This document shows, piece by piece, positions 46,140 through 57,968 of a DNA stretch of 64,000 nt. This DNA comes from Raphanus sativus (lineage: Eukaryota > Streptophyta > Magnoliopsida > Brassicales > Brassicaceae): positions 37,953,920-38,017,919 of the forward strand of contig NC_079515.1 of the NCBI RefSeq assembly GCF_000801105.2. Direction: 5' to 3'. The notes beneath the pieces are model-generated. The model made no database searches and was not told the DNA's origin. It worked only from the letters and a program-made list of their open reading frames with translations. The stretch's first letter is position 1. Every line of letters starts with the position of its first letter. A program made the position numbers and the translations under genes.

Positions 46140-46147
46140 GCTATCTC

Positions 46148-46390
46148 CAGGGCCGGCCCTGGACTAAAGCTGATAAAGCCCTTGCTTTAGGCGCCAAATA
46201 ATGTTAGATATTTACAGGGCGCCAAAAGACCAATAATTGATTGTAGTGTAGTGGTTTCGTGAGAAACCAGTGGTAGTAAAGGGCTAGGTTCGACACTTCA
46301 AGGCAGCACCTCTAAAAGACACTATTTATTTTTACACGTAAGTATGAGCTATTTGGGCTTTAGGCGCCTGGTGATGCTGGACCGGTACTG
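46148..46390. mobile_element. hAT-type miniature element with 8-bp target duplication
   Basis: A 243-bp segment is flanked by perfect 8-bp repeats GCTATCTC (46140-46147 and 46391-46398). The ends are CAGGGCCGGCCC and, inverted, CAGTACCGGTCC. The interior contains the repeated phrase TTTAGGCGCC. It also contains a tRNA-like segment (46235-46310) with A-box-like GTAGTGTAGTGG and B-box-like GGTTCGACACTT. Confidence 0.8.
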
Positions 46391-46984
46391 GCTATCTCTA
46401 TAAACAGATAAGGTCTCATCTTTTGTATTCTTTTCCAGGACATTCATGCAAACTGTAGAAATTGGTCCGTCCTCTGTTTCTCCGTTTCAATAAATCACAA
46501 TCTGTTTCCAAAGATTGTATAATGTGCAAATGAGCTGGTTATCCTGCACTAGTGGTTTAAGCCATTTTCGATGCGAAGTTTTATTTTTTAAATCAAAAAT
46601 TTTAAAATACGAACTTTATATATTTGAGAGATGATTATATATATATGCTTAAGATTCATAATTCTAAGGTTTATCTCTGTGCTTACTTTATATATCATTG
46701 GACTTTTCATCAACTTTTTGCAATTTAAGAGTGTTTTGGAGGTAATAAAGAAGTGAACACTATGGGACACCGGACAAGGCAGGGGGCCTATTCATCATTT
46801 GTGTTGGCTTGAGTTTTTTCTTGACAATTACATGATTGTCACGTGGGTTTGAGTCCAAACTCGTAGGTAAGTCATAATGATATACAGTACTGCTCTGTCT
46901 TTGACGTTTTGTCGGTTTTCTCTATGTTGCTCACTTGGTTGCTTTGGGGCCATTTAAAAACAAAAAAAAAAAGGTGAAAAACAT

Positions 46985-47056
46985 TATCAGAGCCAGGTTT
47001 CGATCCTGGGACCTGTGGGTTATGGGCCCACCACGCTTCCGCTGCGCCACTCTGAT
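46985..47056 (-). tRNA. initiator tRNA-Met (CAU)
   Basis: The minus strand reads ATCAGAGTGGCGCAGCGGAA at the 5' end, an anticodon loop CCCATAACC (anticodon CAT) in the stem GGTGG/CCACA, and a T-arm with GGATCGAAACC. The acceptor ATCAGAG pairs with CTCTGAT, followed by discriminator A. The A1:U72 pair and the AUCGAAA T-loop mark it as the initiator type. A long T-run downstream on the transcribed strand (46959-46975) is a good RNA polymerase III terminator. Confidence 0.96.
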
Positions 47057-47569
47057 GTGTTGGTTGCTTTGTATTTCTTGGTTACAAACCTTGTACTCTA
47101 GAGATTGTTGGTCTATCTTTTGCTGAACAAAATCATAGTCTATAGATATTCCTGACTGAACATCTTCTAGTCAATGTACTTTGAAGTAAGAACATTCGAT
47201 CGCTGAAGGGGTAACTTACTCGATATAAGAATAGCTTGGTATACTGTTATTGTTTATAGATGTGTAATTGAGTTCCACTTGTTCTCTTTCCAAATCAAGA
47301 ATCGTCTAATATTTTGAGTGTAGGAAGGAAACAGAGTTGTTCAGTTCCATAGAAACAAAGAAGCTGGCTTTAAAACAGAGAGTAAAAGAGAAAACATACC
47401 AAACTAAGCCGGAAACAATAACCGAAGATCTTAAACAATCCAGATTTGGACATAGTTTTCTTGCTTTGGTTCTTCTTCCATATGTTATAAAAGTCCTATA
47501 CAACCAAAATATAAATGTTTATATTTTTAATTTATAACGTTTGGTTTCTTAAACATATTGGTTCAAAAC

Positions 47570-50325
47570 TCAAAAGTAAGAACAATACCTCTTTAATGAG
47601 CTGTGGTGTTTCTGCGTCTGCGTTTGTTTCAAGACAAAAGGGTTCACGAACCACTCTGGTCTGTAGGAAACAGCTACGTATCCAAGCGTTACTCCCAAGA
47701 AAACACCAGGTACGGCTCCTACCACAGCTGCTATCCAACTCAACACCTCTTCGTCTTCTTCCTCTAACTCCTTCGGTTCATTATGTGATGTTGGTGTGTG
47801 AATATCTCTGCAAGCTTCGTCGAGAGAAGGCCCAAAAAGTCCCTTGTTATCCTCAAAGGAAGAACAATTTTGCGTACGAAACTGAGTGCCACCTGGTACT
47901 AGACCTTCAAGCCGGTTATGAGAGAAGTTCATGTACTCAAGGAACGAGAGGCTCCCTAGCTCTTGGGGTATTTCTCCTGTAAGCTGGTTTTGGGAAACGT
48001 CCAGCGACTCGAGAGCTCTTAGGTTCCCCATAGAAGAAGGGATGTGACCGGTGAAAGCATTGTTTGATAAGTTGAGTACATGAAGCTCTTCCAATAAACC
48101 TATGCTCCTTGGGATCTTTCCTTCAAATTTGTTTCTCGAAAAATCTAGCGCTGTGTAGATTTGTAAGATACGTACTAACTCCATCACAATACCTTTATTC
48201 ATCAAAACCAATGAATCGTAATAATAGATATATCCCATGTACTTTGTTTTGAACTTTTCTTTGGTCGTGCCAAGTGATGACGACGACATAGCACTCCACT
48301 TCACAAAGTAGTCTGATGGCAAAGCTCCACTGAAGTGGTTATGCGATATGTCGATGATTTGCAACGTAGGAAACGAAGCTTGAAGTATCGGTCCGTGGAA
48401 CGCGTTGGAGCGTAGTACAAGAACTTTTAGGTTTGGTAGAGAACTCAACCAGGACGGAAACGTGTCGTTGATGACGTTGTCTCCCACGTTCAGAATTTCG
48501 AGATGAGTTGAATGGATCAAAGCTCTTGGAAGCTTCCCCGTAAGTTGGTTATGACCGACGTCAAGTGACCTCAAACCTTCGACGATATGCTCTGGAAGAC
48601 CTCCATGCAGACGATTCTGACTAAGGTTTAGATCAAAAAGAGTTCGGTTGAGATTTCTCAAGCAAGGAGGGATTAAACCACCGAAGTTGTTGTTTGATAA
48701 ATCAAGTGTACTTAGAGAAGGCATGTCGCAGATGAAAGACGGAATATCGCCTGTGAAGTCGTTGTTGGAGAGGAGGAATTGTGACAAAGAAAGCCCAGGA
48801 GGTCCCATCGATATTCTTTCGAAGTTAACCAAAGTGTTGTTGGAAAGATTCACGTAACGCAAATATGGTAGCGTCCATAACCAGCCAGGAACTTGACCTT
48901 TGAGTTTGTTGTTGGAAACGTCGAGATCGGCGAGAAGTTGTGTGGTTTTTAGGAGCTCTGGAAACTCTGTGATACCGCAGCCTGATAAGAAGAGAGATTC
49001 TGTCGGAGGAGGATATGAAACTGGACTCTTATTTGTGACCGAAACATGGTTGCCTGAGAGATCCAACACATATAAGCTCTTGAAATATGATATGAAATCA
49101 TTCAAGTGGAATGTAGTGGTGGTGTTCAAATGGGATAGGTGAATCTGTGAAAGCATCTTGAGATGCGAGAAGGTGCTAAAGTTAACTGGACCTTGGGTGT
49201 TGAGATTGGAAAGGAATAGATACTCAAGGTTGGTTAGTTTAGAAATGGAGCTTGGGATTGGACCTATTAAGTTGTTATTGTCAAGGTCTAACTCTCCTAG
49301 CTTAGATGGTGAAGAGATATTCCCAAAGTCAAGAGTGCCATTGAGTTGGTTTTCTTGCAAACGAACAAACATCAAGGAAGGAAGTGTAAAGAGAGAAGAA
49401 GGTATGGTTCCGGTGAAAGCGTTGTAAGACCCATCCAATAGGACCAATTTGGACAGTGAAGTAAAGTTAGGAGGAAGTGTACCAGTGAAGTGATTTCCAC
49501 TGAGTGATATATATGACAACATTGTCAAATTCAGTAGTTCTGTGGGAAAGTTGCCACTGAGCATATTGGAATCAACGATCAAGACTCCCAACTGGTTTAA
49601 ATCTCCAAAGGAAGAAGGGATGTGACCAGCAAGATGGTTATTAATAAGGCTGAGATAGGTGAGCTGAGAAAGCTTTCCTATTGTGGATGGAATCTGACCA
49701 GAAAAATCATTACCATCGAGTTCAAGGATAGTAAGATGAGAAAAGTTTCCAATCCAAGATGGAAGCTGACCCGAAAGTTGGTTATCAGAAAGATCGAGAG
49801 AGGTGAGATGAGAAAGGTTCTAATCGAAGATGGAATCTGACCTGAAAACTGATTAGTAGAAAGGTCCAGAGAAGTAAGCAGAGAAAGATTTCCAATTGAA
49901 GACATGATTTGACCACTAAATTCATTAGATGAAAAGTCTAGAGTGGTGAGAGAATGAAGGTTTTCAAGGTTGACACTGGAATGAAGCCGGCCACGGAGGT
50001 AGCTGCAACTAAGGTCTAGCTTGATCACTTCACCAGACTGGGCGTTGCATGTGATACCCTCCCATGTACAACAGTCATCGTTGCTCTCCCATGACTCCGT
50101 CTTCGGATGAGGGTTTTTATTAGTACCATTGACAAAGCAGCTGTAAGGCGAGATAAAAACCTCAAGCTCGTTCTTCAACTGGACAAGCGCCTCCCTTTGT
50201 TCCGGACGACACAAATGCTTGATAGGAGGAACCGCAAACACCTTCTCTTGATTGTAAATGAACAAGAAAAGAACAGAAAGAGTAATAGGAATGATACTCT
50301 TGGTTATGTTCCAATAGCCTTTCAT
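47570..50325 (-). pseudogene. receptor-like protein (eLRR-RLP, RLP34/35-like) with a one-base frameshift
   Basis: The minus-strand reading begins MKGYWNITKSIIPITLSVLF, a signal peptide, at 50325. It continues with the LRR N-terminal cap (WESNDDCCTWEGITCN) and the first repeats in one frame to about 49820. There a single base is missing from an expected Ile-Gly-Asn-Leu, and the remaining plant LRRs continue in another frame to 47570. The long second part has about 25 repeats (LxLSxNxFSGxIP), an island near YMGYIYYYDSLVLMNKGIVME, an acidic spacer, one membrane segment (VVGAVPGVFLGVTLGYVAV) and a short cytoplasmic tail without kinase. RLPs work with SOBIR1/BAK1 kinases in immunity or development. 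Context matches At3g11080/At3g11010. As read, the gene is broken. An error in the sequence would restore a product of about 900 residues. A TATATATAAAG box lies near 50401-50411. Confidence 0.85.
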
Positions 50326-50411
50326 TTTTCTTTCAGCAATAATTTAAGAGGCAGAAAAGAAGAGGAAAGTGCGATGGTAACAAAGCTTCCATGCCCCTCT
50401 CTTTATATATA

Positions 50412-51017
50412 CACAATAATAATAGACTCTACGTACTCCAGAAATGAAAACTCACACTGCTTGACTCACGCTATAACTAGTCTTTCTACCAAATGTTCTT
50501 CACGTCAATTTCGGAGAATCCAAAATCTCTGTGTTGAATTGTAAATTTCCACAAATTTTTGGTCCCCTTATTTAACTACATGAAATTTCTAGTCTTATTT
50601 ACTCTGCCCTAGAGTAACGTTTACGGCTATTTTTACAGGTTTTCCAAAGGTTTAGGTTTTTCTTTGTGGACTATTCCTGATTATACCAATAGCCTTTAGT
50701 TCTCATGGTAAATAGTAAAATACTAAATTGAGATAGTACTACTAAACTAGGTGTACCATGTTTAACAAAAACATAACATCAGAGTTTTCAGGTGAACAAT
50801 TATTCTTCCTCTTTTTTATTTCTCGTGAATCCAAAAATGAGAAGTCCAAGCAAAATATGACCAAAAAAATCAACTCTTACAAAACAATTTAGATTCAACA
50901 ATGAAATAATTTATAAGATATGCGCTGAAACAAAGATTCTTCCAGACATTGCATAACAGCTTAAGAAAAAGAAAGAAAGGCCATATCATATTGAGTACCT
51001 TCTTGAACTGAAATTCA
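50412..51017. other. RLP promoter side and Omp85 3' region
   Basis: AT-rich. It contains the RLP upstream region and the 3' UTR of the Omp85 gene. No other gene is visible. Confidence 0.5.
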
Positions 51018-53227
51018 TCAGGCCGAGAATGTCAGGAAAAATCCAGTTTTAGCTCGATCGTGTTTTTGCTTCTTCACTATATGGCAGTAGTTAATCTGTC
51101 TCATAAAAAAAGATGGATAGCTTTGGTGTTAGTCATCTAGCTTTCATTATATAGAAAGGAGATTAGTGAAGAGAACCGAACCTCCATACGGAAAAGACTA
51201 GTTGGTAACACGAATCCAGCACCAACTGAAGTTCTAAACGTCTCCAACAACTTTGGAGCAGTTAAGTTTCTAAACTCATTCTCTGACAGTTTTGCCATAT
51301 TCCCAGCACAAGCAAACACATGCCCGTGCACACCTCTCTCTCTTAACCATCTCACTGGCAAATCAAATGAGAGATCCGCAAATGCAGTCACGGCAGCGTC
51401 TCCTCCAACGAAATCTCTTTCGTTATCTCCTTTCCTCTTTGGCTCGTTGGGACCAAGTCCTCTGGTCTTGAATCCCCATAGAGCTGATGGCCCACCGAAA
51501 GAGCATACAGGAGACGAATTGCCACCCAAGAAGAACCTCTCTGGCACAGAGGAAGGGCGGTTCTGGTATCCGCTTCCCCATGGGAATGTGACACCTCCAG
51601 AGACACCAAAGTTTAGAGCAGCGTTGTAAAACCCCCACAAAGGAACAGCACACCGAAGATCTATCTCCTGAGAAAACAAACGACAATGGATGCTAAGAAG
51701 TGTCAGACATCTAAGTTAACATTGACAAAGAAGAACGAAGAGGAGACAAACCTGCTTCAAAAAGCGTAGGCTTCGGCTATCAGGAGCAAGACCACCAATC
51801 TGAGAAGTAGAGCTGAAAGCGTATCCACTTGTTGGCCTCAAGTACGAGTCTCTCTGATCATACTTAAACGTATACTTCAATGCAGAAAGCAGACTATGCC
51901 CCAGTTGCCTCCTTATTGATTTCGAGGCAGACCGGGACGGGTCTATCAAGTTACGCCACGCAACAGTGTAGACAAGCTCGTGATACTTGCTCGAGAGAAG
52001 CCCAAGAGAAAGTCCAAGAGATCGTTCTTTGTAAGAAGAAAACTGAAGCCAGTCTTGAGTCGAAAGGTAAAGACGGGAACTAAAAGGAGTAGGAAGTCCT
52101 TTGAACCTCGGCAAGTACATCCCCATGCCAACCTCAGCAGAGTTGTCACATCCATAAATCATAGACCCGTCCCAGATATCTCCATACCCAAAAATGTTCT
52201 TATACTTCAGAGACGCTTCAACGCTTGATGATTTAGCCTACAATAACATCATCACAGTCACGTCCAACTCTACAAATTTATCAAACAAGATCTCACACAC
52301 AAATATAAAATAGCAATGAACATGCAACTTCAAGAAGACAACAAAGTTCAACTTTTAAGAGGTGAATAAACAATAAAACCAGCTCAACTGAAACATAATA
52401 TTCTTATACTTCAAAGATGCTTCAACGCTTGCTGATTTAGCCTACAAGAGAATCATCACAGTCATATCCAACTCTACAAATTTATCAAACAAGATCTCAC
52501 ACAAGTATAAAAGAGCAATCCACATTAACATGCAGCTTCAAGAAGACAACAAAGTTCAACTCTTTAGAGGTGAACACCCAATAAAACCATAGCAAGTATA
52601 GAAGAGCAATCACATCAACACGCAGCTTCAAGAAGACACAAAGTTCAACTCTTTAGATGTGAATACACAACAAAACCAACTCAATTTGAAACATAGCAAG
52701 TGAATTGTTGCGATTAGGGTTTATAATACCTCAGCTCTAGTGTAAGCCCCGATCTGGCCAGTGAGAGGGCTTTTGCTCTCCACAACTTCGATGATCACAT
52801 TGGTGGTACCAGGAAGCTCCGGAGGTCCGGAATCGAGCGTGACGTTGACGGAATCGAAGATATCTAGCGCTCGGAGATTCGAATTGGCAACCCTAGAAGC
52901 TTCGAGAAGCTCCTGCAACGTGTTGGCCTCCCTCACGGCATCCACCTCCGCCTCGATGATATGGTCCTTGGTCTTCGTGTTTCCTTTGACGATCACGTCG
53001 TGAACACGCACCGGCACGGGAGCGGATCTCATCCGACGGAGCAGAGATTCCGTCTTGAGGGATTGAGGATTAGAGACTGTATCATCATCGTCTTCTCCTT
53101 CTTCGACTTCGTCATCGTCGTCGACCTCCTCATCTACTTCTCCCTCGTCGCCGTTCAGTTCTTCTACTTCGTCTTCTGGTTCTCGGGTTGGTGGATTCGG
53201 GTCGAGATTTTCAGTCGGATTCGCCAT
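51018..53227 (-). CDS. Sam50/Omp85-type outer membrane beta-barrel protein
   Basis: Four minus-strand exons (52730-53227, 51752-52237, 51182-51667, 51018-51095) join in frame to 515 residues, against about 520 in Arabidopsis At3g11070. The N-terminal 60 residues are acidic (DDDDEVEEGEDDDD). A single POTRA domain follows (VRVHDVIVKGNTKTKDHII to IIEVVESKSPLTG). The bacterial-surface-antigen beta-barrel fills the rest, with blocks such as GMYLPRFKGLPTPFSSRLYL, RQLGHSLLSALKYTFKYDQRD, LRPTSGYAFSST and the C-terminal AKTGFFLTFSA. It should be the mitochondrial Sam50, which inserts beta-barrel proteins into the outer membrane, although a plastid role is possible for some plant Omp85 proteins. Intron 1 (52238-52729) carries tandem repeats that copy the exon-2 acceptor. 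Confidence 0.92.
52197..52690 (-). repeat. 204-bp tandem repeat spanning exon 2 start and intron 1 of the Omp85 gene
   Basis: Unit A (from 52197) covers the first 41 bases of exon 2, the acceptor and intron sequence. Unit B (from 52401) repeats it at an offset of 204 bases with about 90 per cent identity. A third partial copy (about 52594-52690) repeats only the segment with CAAGAAGACA-CAAAGTTCAAC. Confidence 0.85.
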
Positions 53228-54397
53228 GAGGACACAGAGGAAGCTGCTGAGAGTTCGACGACCAGAAGAAGTCTTATGGAACCCTCTAAGTAGTTCGGAA
53301 GGTTACGTCTCCGTTCCAGTTATAAAAAAAGCCTCATCGTCCAAGCATGTTGTTAAACGCTGTCGTTAAGGACATAATTAACAAAATAATTATAGCTTAG
53401 TTAATTGAACAGAGAAAAAGGAAAAAGAAAAACTAGGGTTTTACAAGCTCAACTGACTATGACCACATTAGTAAAATATCAAAAACAAGAAGAAGAAAAC
53501 ATGAGCTAAGTACCGATTTGTTAATTAAGAGCTCTGGTGTGGTTTCGATCTGAGTGGTGTTTTGTCTGAAACCAAAGTACTGAATTAGTAGTTAATTATC
53601 TGTACAAAACTATTTTGCTTAAAGCAGTTTTGGATTTGTTATGTGGTAGATGGAGTTTGTGGAGGGTTTTAAAGCTCTCTTAAGCACCATGCATATTGGA
53701 GGAAGCTGAGAAAAAAAGTTAGTATTCATTCGTTTTCTTTGTTAATGTATGCATCTGCTGATTATTAAGTTACTCTCTATATTGATTATATGCATTGTTA
53801 GTAGCTAAACAATATGTTCTTCTTGTGCTACCTTGCAGAATCCATGGATGAGCATCATGAGCTACATGTAGTCTGTTTATTACTTTGCCTATTCTGATTG
53901 TTTCAGCTATTACAAGTCTTGCTGATGTCTCATATTGGCAATCATCTTGCATGGTAAAAACTTATAAAACCCACCAAAGAAAAAGACATATATCAAAAAA
54001 TAGCATCCCCTCTTATATCTAACCTCACCATGTACTCACAGAATGCATCTTATCATACATCTGAAAAACATTAGATTATTGGTGAAGCCAGTAGCTTCTA
54101 GTAGGGCCAAAAGGTGTTAAAGCAGGGGATGATGTGTCTGGGGTGGACATCAAAGGAACCAGCCAACTCAAGTATTGGAGTCTTAACGAATGAGGCAAAA
54201 ATGATGGTATGTTTGAATCAATTATGTTCCCTAAAAGAATCTTTTAATGAGATCAAAAAACTTGTTCACATTCGTTTTCCTTTGTTCAAGCGAAACTGCT
54301 AAGCCCTGCATATTAAAAATTCCAGCCAAGAAAAACAAGATACACACTGCAAGTAGATATTAGTTATTACATAAGCCCAACCAACTCAGAGAGAGTT
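53228..54397. other. intergenic; downstream flank of REM copy A
   Basis: Upstream region of the Omp85 gene, then the 3' flank of the REM gene. Parts of 54040-54300 resemble 56310-56520, the flank of the second REM copy, so the tandem duplication included this flank. Confidence 0.5.
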
Positions 54398-55732
54398 TCA
54401 GACTTTGGAGCAGAACTTTAGTAGATGATTCTCTTTGTCGTCTTCTTCTTCCTTGATGAGTTCTAGCCGGATGGACTCACCAGCCTTCACTCCATTAGCT
54501 TCACAAAACTTTATACACCCCTTTCCTAATCTCATTCTTCCAAATTTGTCATCAGGTTTAAGACTCGTTGTCCTTCTTACACCGTATCTGTCAACAAGAA
54601 TTATCTCCCTTGCGTTCTTGATACCATTCGCCATCACAAATGGCACCGGTAGACACTGCCCATATACACTTTGAAAACCTTAAAAACAACTCTTGATTAA
54701 AACGTCGAAATGAAAACTTTACTTACTTACAAGTTTACAGCTCTTGATATGGTATTGTTTGAGAGTTAGTGTCACGAATCTGTCTTGGCTTATTGAAGAA
54801 GACGAAGAAGAAGAAGAAGAAGAAGAAGAAGGTCGGTTGTACACTGACGCACGCAACTGGAGAACAGGTTTTGACCCTGTTTTCATAAGTTTGAAAGTTA
54901 AAACATCGTTGGCTCTTTTTCGGTTCTGGACACAGAAACTTCTCCAGCCGTATCTGATGTAAACCTGACCACTTGTTTCGTAGTATTTCAGAAACAATGT
55001 CCATGGTTTCCCGTCTTCATTTAAGAGAATGATCTCGCATTCACGATTCATCAAGCCATTAGACCTTGAAAAGTGTAGTGGGAGATACTGCAATGTTTTT
55101 AAAAAAAAAGATTAGTAGTTTATGATTTTGGTTTTTAAGGAGAGATGTTAAATTAAATTTCAGAATCATTCTTTCACCACACACCAGTGCATCTTTACTT
55201 AGATTTGACTCGGTGACACGAGCTACTAAACAAGACTGGTCTGATGAAGATGATCCTGCTTCTCTTGCCTGTTGTTGATGATACTTCTCATCATCATCAT
55301 CATCATTGTATTGAATCTCACAGCAACTAGGCCCAAAAGGTGTGACATGGAACAGCAAATCTCCATCATGTCTGAAAATGACTATGTCCCCCACTTGGAA
55401 GGCATGTTTGGTGGCGAACTTTTGCCAGCCTTGGGTGAGTCTGCGACCGTCCATCTTCACCTCCCATGTTAAATCAGAAGCGTCTGATCTCAGCTTTACC
55501 ATCGCATTGACATTGTCCTCGTTGGTTATATGCTTTGAGTAGAATGCTATAGGAATGCTCTGCATCAATAGAGAGAGAGAGAGAGAGAGAGAGAGTTAGA
55601 ACAAAACGATTCATATATATTGAGAGACACATAGAGAGAAAGAGATATTACAATGTGGCTGTGGAATCCGGGAAGAAGAGGCTGAAGAAAGTGTGGATTG
55701 TTCGGTGAGGAAGCTGAACCATTTGCCGCCAT
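54398..55732 (-). CDS. REM-family transcription factor with three B3 domains
   Basis: Four minus-strand exons (55652-55732, 55185-55559, 54731-55087, 54398-54655) join in frame to 356 residues. Exon 1 encodes a short leader (MAANGSASSPNNPHFLQPLL). Exon 2 encodes a first B3 domain of the REM/VRN1 type ([44 protein letters not shown]). Exon 3 encodes a second (YLPLHFSRSNGL, EIILLNEDGKPWTLFL, GWRSFCVQNRKRANDVLTFK), followed by a poly-Ser run from a TCT/TCC microsatellite. Exon 4 encodes a third (PVPFVMANGIKNAREIILVD, FGRMRLGKGCIKFCEANGVK, GESIRLELI). REM proteins are nuclear DNA-binding proteins, many expressed in meristems and flowers. The acceptor of exon 4 was chosen by comparison with the tandem copy downstream on the plus strand. 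The gene appears intact. Confidence 0.87.
55570..55596. repeat. GA microsatellite in REM intron 1
   Basis: About 13 GA units between exons 1 and 2 of the intact REM gene. Confidence 0.85.
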
Positions 55733-56160
55733 TGATGAAGGAAGAGCTTCTTTTTTTTTAAAGCTTTGGTGTTGTTTCTTTTCTCTAGTTACGGTATGCT
55801 TTAGGTTTTAAAGACAGGCCGTTCTTGGTATGTCAAAAGACACAGAGCTGACTCTCGTGTAGGTGAACTTTGTTCATCATTAACGAAGAGTTGTTTTATG
55901 TTTTCTGTAAAGCTTTAAAGCGTTAATGTCATTTCGTATTCTCTGCTTCTGTTCTGTTTTGGTGCTTTGTTCCAATGCCAAAAGCTATTCACTCACTCAG
56001 ACTTACGACTTACGTTATAAACACTCCCAAGCATTCTGTTAAACAAAACATAAGTAGTAAAGAAAAAAAAAATCAATTTTCTCCGACCAAAGTTAGACAT
56101 CATTACAAAAGAAAGAACGGTGCCGTATATAACACGGGAAAGATTGTCACCAAATCATAA

Positions 56161-56634
56161 ACATCCAGAGCTGCAACTCTTCTTCCTCAGCCCTCATGGA
56201 GAAGAATTTGAACAAGATGCCATATATAAAGTGTTGTTGGTTAATGCATATTGACTAATGCTGAAAGATAAGTTATTCTATAGGGCTTCACGTAATACTT
56301 ATCATCATATATCTGAAAAGAATCAATATTACTGGTGAGCTAATAGATCTTTTCAGGCACAAGAAGCCAAATCTTGTTGGAAGTTTCTCAATACTTAAGG
56401 ATCATGAGTCCTCCTAGGAAACATCAGACAAACCAGCTGTGTGCTCAAAGGAGAATGTTGAAGAGATCAACAAATTGTTTACAACGCCATTTGAAATTTT
56501 AGGGAACAAAAAGGTATCTAATTACCTTTGGTTCAACCCAAGCTGCTAAAGCTTTGCAATGGTACAAGCTTAGCCAAAACAATACATTGAAAGTAGATAC
56601 TACAGAAGCTAAAAGAACTCAGAGAGAGAGAGTT
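56161..56634. other. 3' flank of REM copy B
   Basis: Non-coding. It resembles the 3' flank of REM copy A in patches, consistent with a tandem duplication of about 2.25 kb. Confidence 0.5.
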
Positions 56635-57968
56635 TCAGACTTTGGAGCAGAACTTAAGTAGATGAGTAGCAGTTTCTTCTTCTACTTCCTTGATGAGTTC
56701 AAGCTTAAAGGACTCACCAGTCTTCACTTCATTAACTTCACAGAACTCTTTCCACTCTTTTCCCAAACTCAGTCTACCATATTTGTCATACTGCTTAAGA
56801 CTCGTCGACTTTTTGTTACCGTATCGGTCCACAAGCGTTACCTTCCTCGCATTCTCTATACCATTCGCCTTCACAAATTTCACCGGTAGACGCTTCCAAC
56901 CATAAATACACCAAACACATTACAAACTCTTGACAAAAAAAAATGTCGATGCAAAAACTTACTACTTGCTTCACTTACCAGAATAGAGCTCTTGAGACTG
57001 TATGGTGTGAGAGTTAGTGTCAAGAATCTGCATGGTTTTGTTTTAGATGAAGAAGAAGAAGAACACAACTGGAGAACAGGTGTTGTACCGTTTCTCACAA
57101 GCTTGAAGGTTAATAAATCGTTGGCTCTTTTTCTATTTTCATTGCAGAAACGTTTCCAACCGCTTCTGATGCAAACGCGGCCGCTTGCTTTGTGATAACG
57201 CATGAGTAGTCTCCATTGTTTCCCTTCTTCGTTCAGTAGAATGATCTCACCGTGACGGTTCGTGAGACCATTAGATCTTGAAAAATCCATTGGAAGATAC
57301 TGCAAAAGTCTTACAGAGAGTTATTATTATTGATGTAGATTTTTAACTATATATTCCAAGTTAAAAATGCAGAAGTAAAACTTTTATACCACCACATCAA
57401 TGCTTAGATTCGACTTGGTGACACATGCAACAAAACAAGAGTTGCCATCCGATGAAGTTCCTATTTCTCTAGTGTTTTGAATGTGTCATTGTATCGAATC
57501 TCACAGCAACTAGGGCCAAAAGATGAGACATGCAACAAGAAATCTCCATCGTGTCTGAAAATGACAATGTCTCCAACTCGGAGATCATGACTGGTGGCGA
57601 AATTTTGCCAGCCTTGTGTGAGTCTCCGACCGTCCATCTTCACTTCCCAGGTTACATCATCAGATCTCAGCCTTGTGTGAGTCTCCGACCGTCCATCTTC
57701 ACTTCCCAGGTTACATCATCAGAAGCGTCTGATCTCAGCCTTACCACCGCAGCGTTGCCATGGTTTTGTTTTCTCTCAAAATGCTTCGAGAAGAAAGACA
57801 TGGGAATGTTCTGCAACAAAAGAAACTCAAGCGAGAAACAGAGTAATTGATTGATACATGCATGTTTTAGAGAAAGAGAGCTTACGAGGTGGCTGTGGAA
57901 GCCGTGAAGAAGAGGCTGGAAAAAGTGTGGATTGGATTCATCGGTGAGGAAGTTAAAGCAGTTGCCAT
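56635..57968 (-). pseudogene. second REM (B3) gene, broken tandem copy
   Basis: The layout is the same as the upstream-numbered copy at 54398-55732: four minus-strand exons coding for a leader and three B3 domains. Exons 3 and 4 are open (YLPMDFSRSNGL with GWKRFCNENRKRANDLLTFK, then RLPVKFVKANGI to LLKFCSKV at 56635). The first half is damaged. In exon 1 a 5-base duplication near 57929-57938 (GGATT twice) shifts the frame. In exon 2 a 59-bp tandem duplication (57611-57669 repeated from 57670) puts a TGA straight after RRLTQG in the first B3 domain. Another shift follows near 57475. Three independent disruptions make a full product impossible. A shorter product starting at an internal Met in exon 3 cannot be excluded. 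Confidence 0.88.
57611..57723 (-). repeat. 59-bp tandem duplication in REM copy B exon 2
   Basis: GCCTTGTGTGAGTCTCCGAC and the following 39 bases appear twice head to tail (starts 57611 and 57670), without visible mismatches. The unit is not a multiple of three. Confidence 0.95.

Noticed and set aside
52961..53293. A 110-codon plus-strand frame opposite Omp85 exon 1
   Set aside because: It is the complement of the acidic Asp/Glu-rich coding region and shows no domain.
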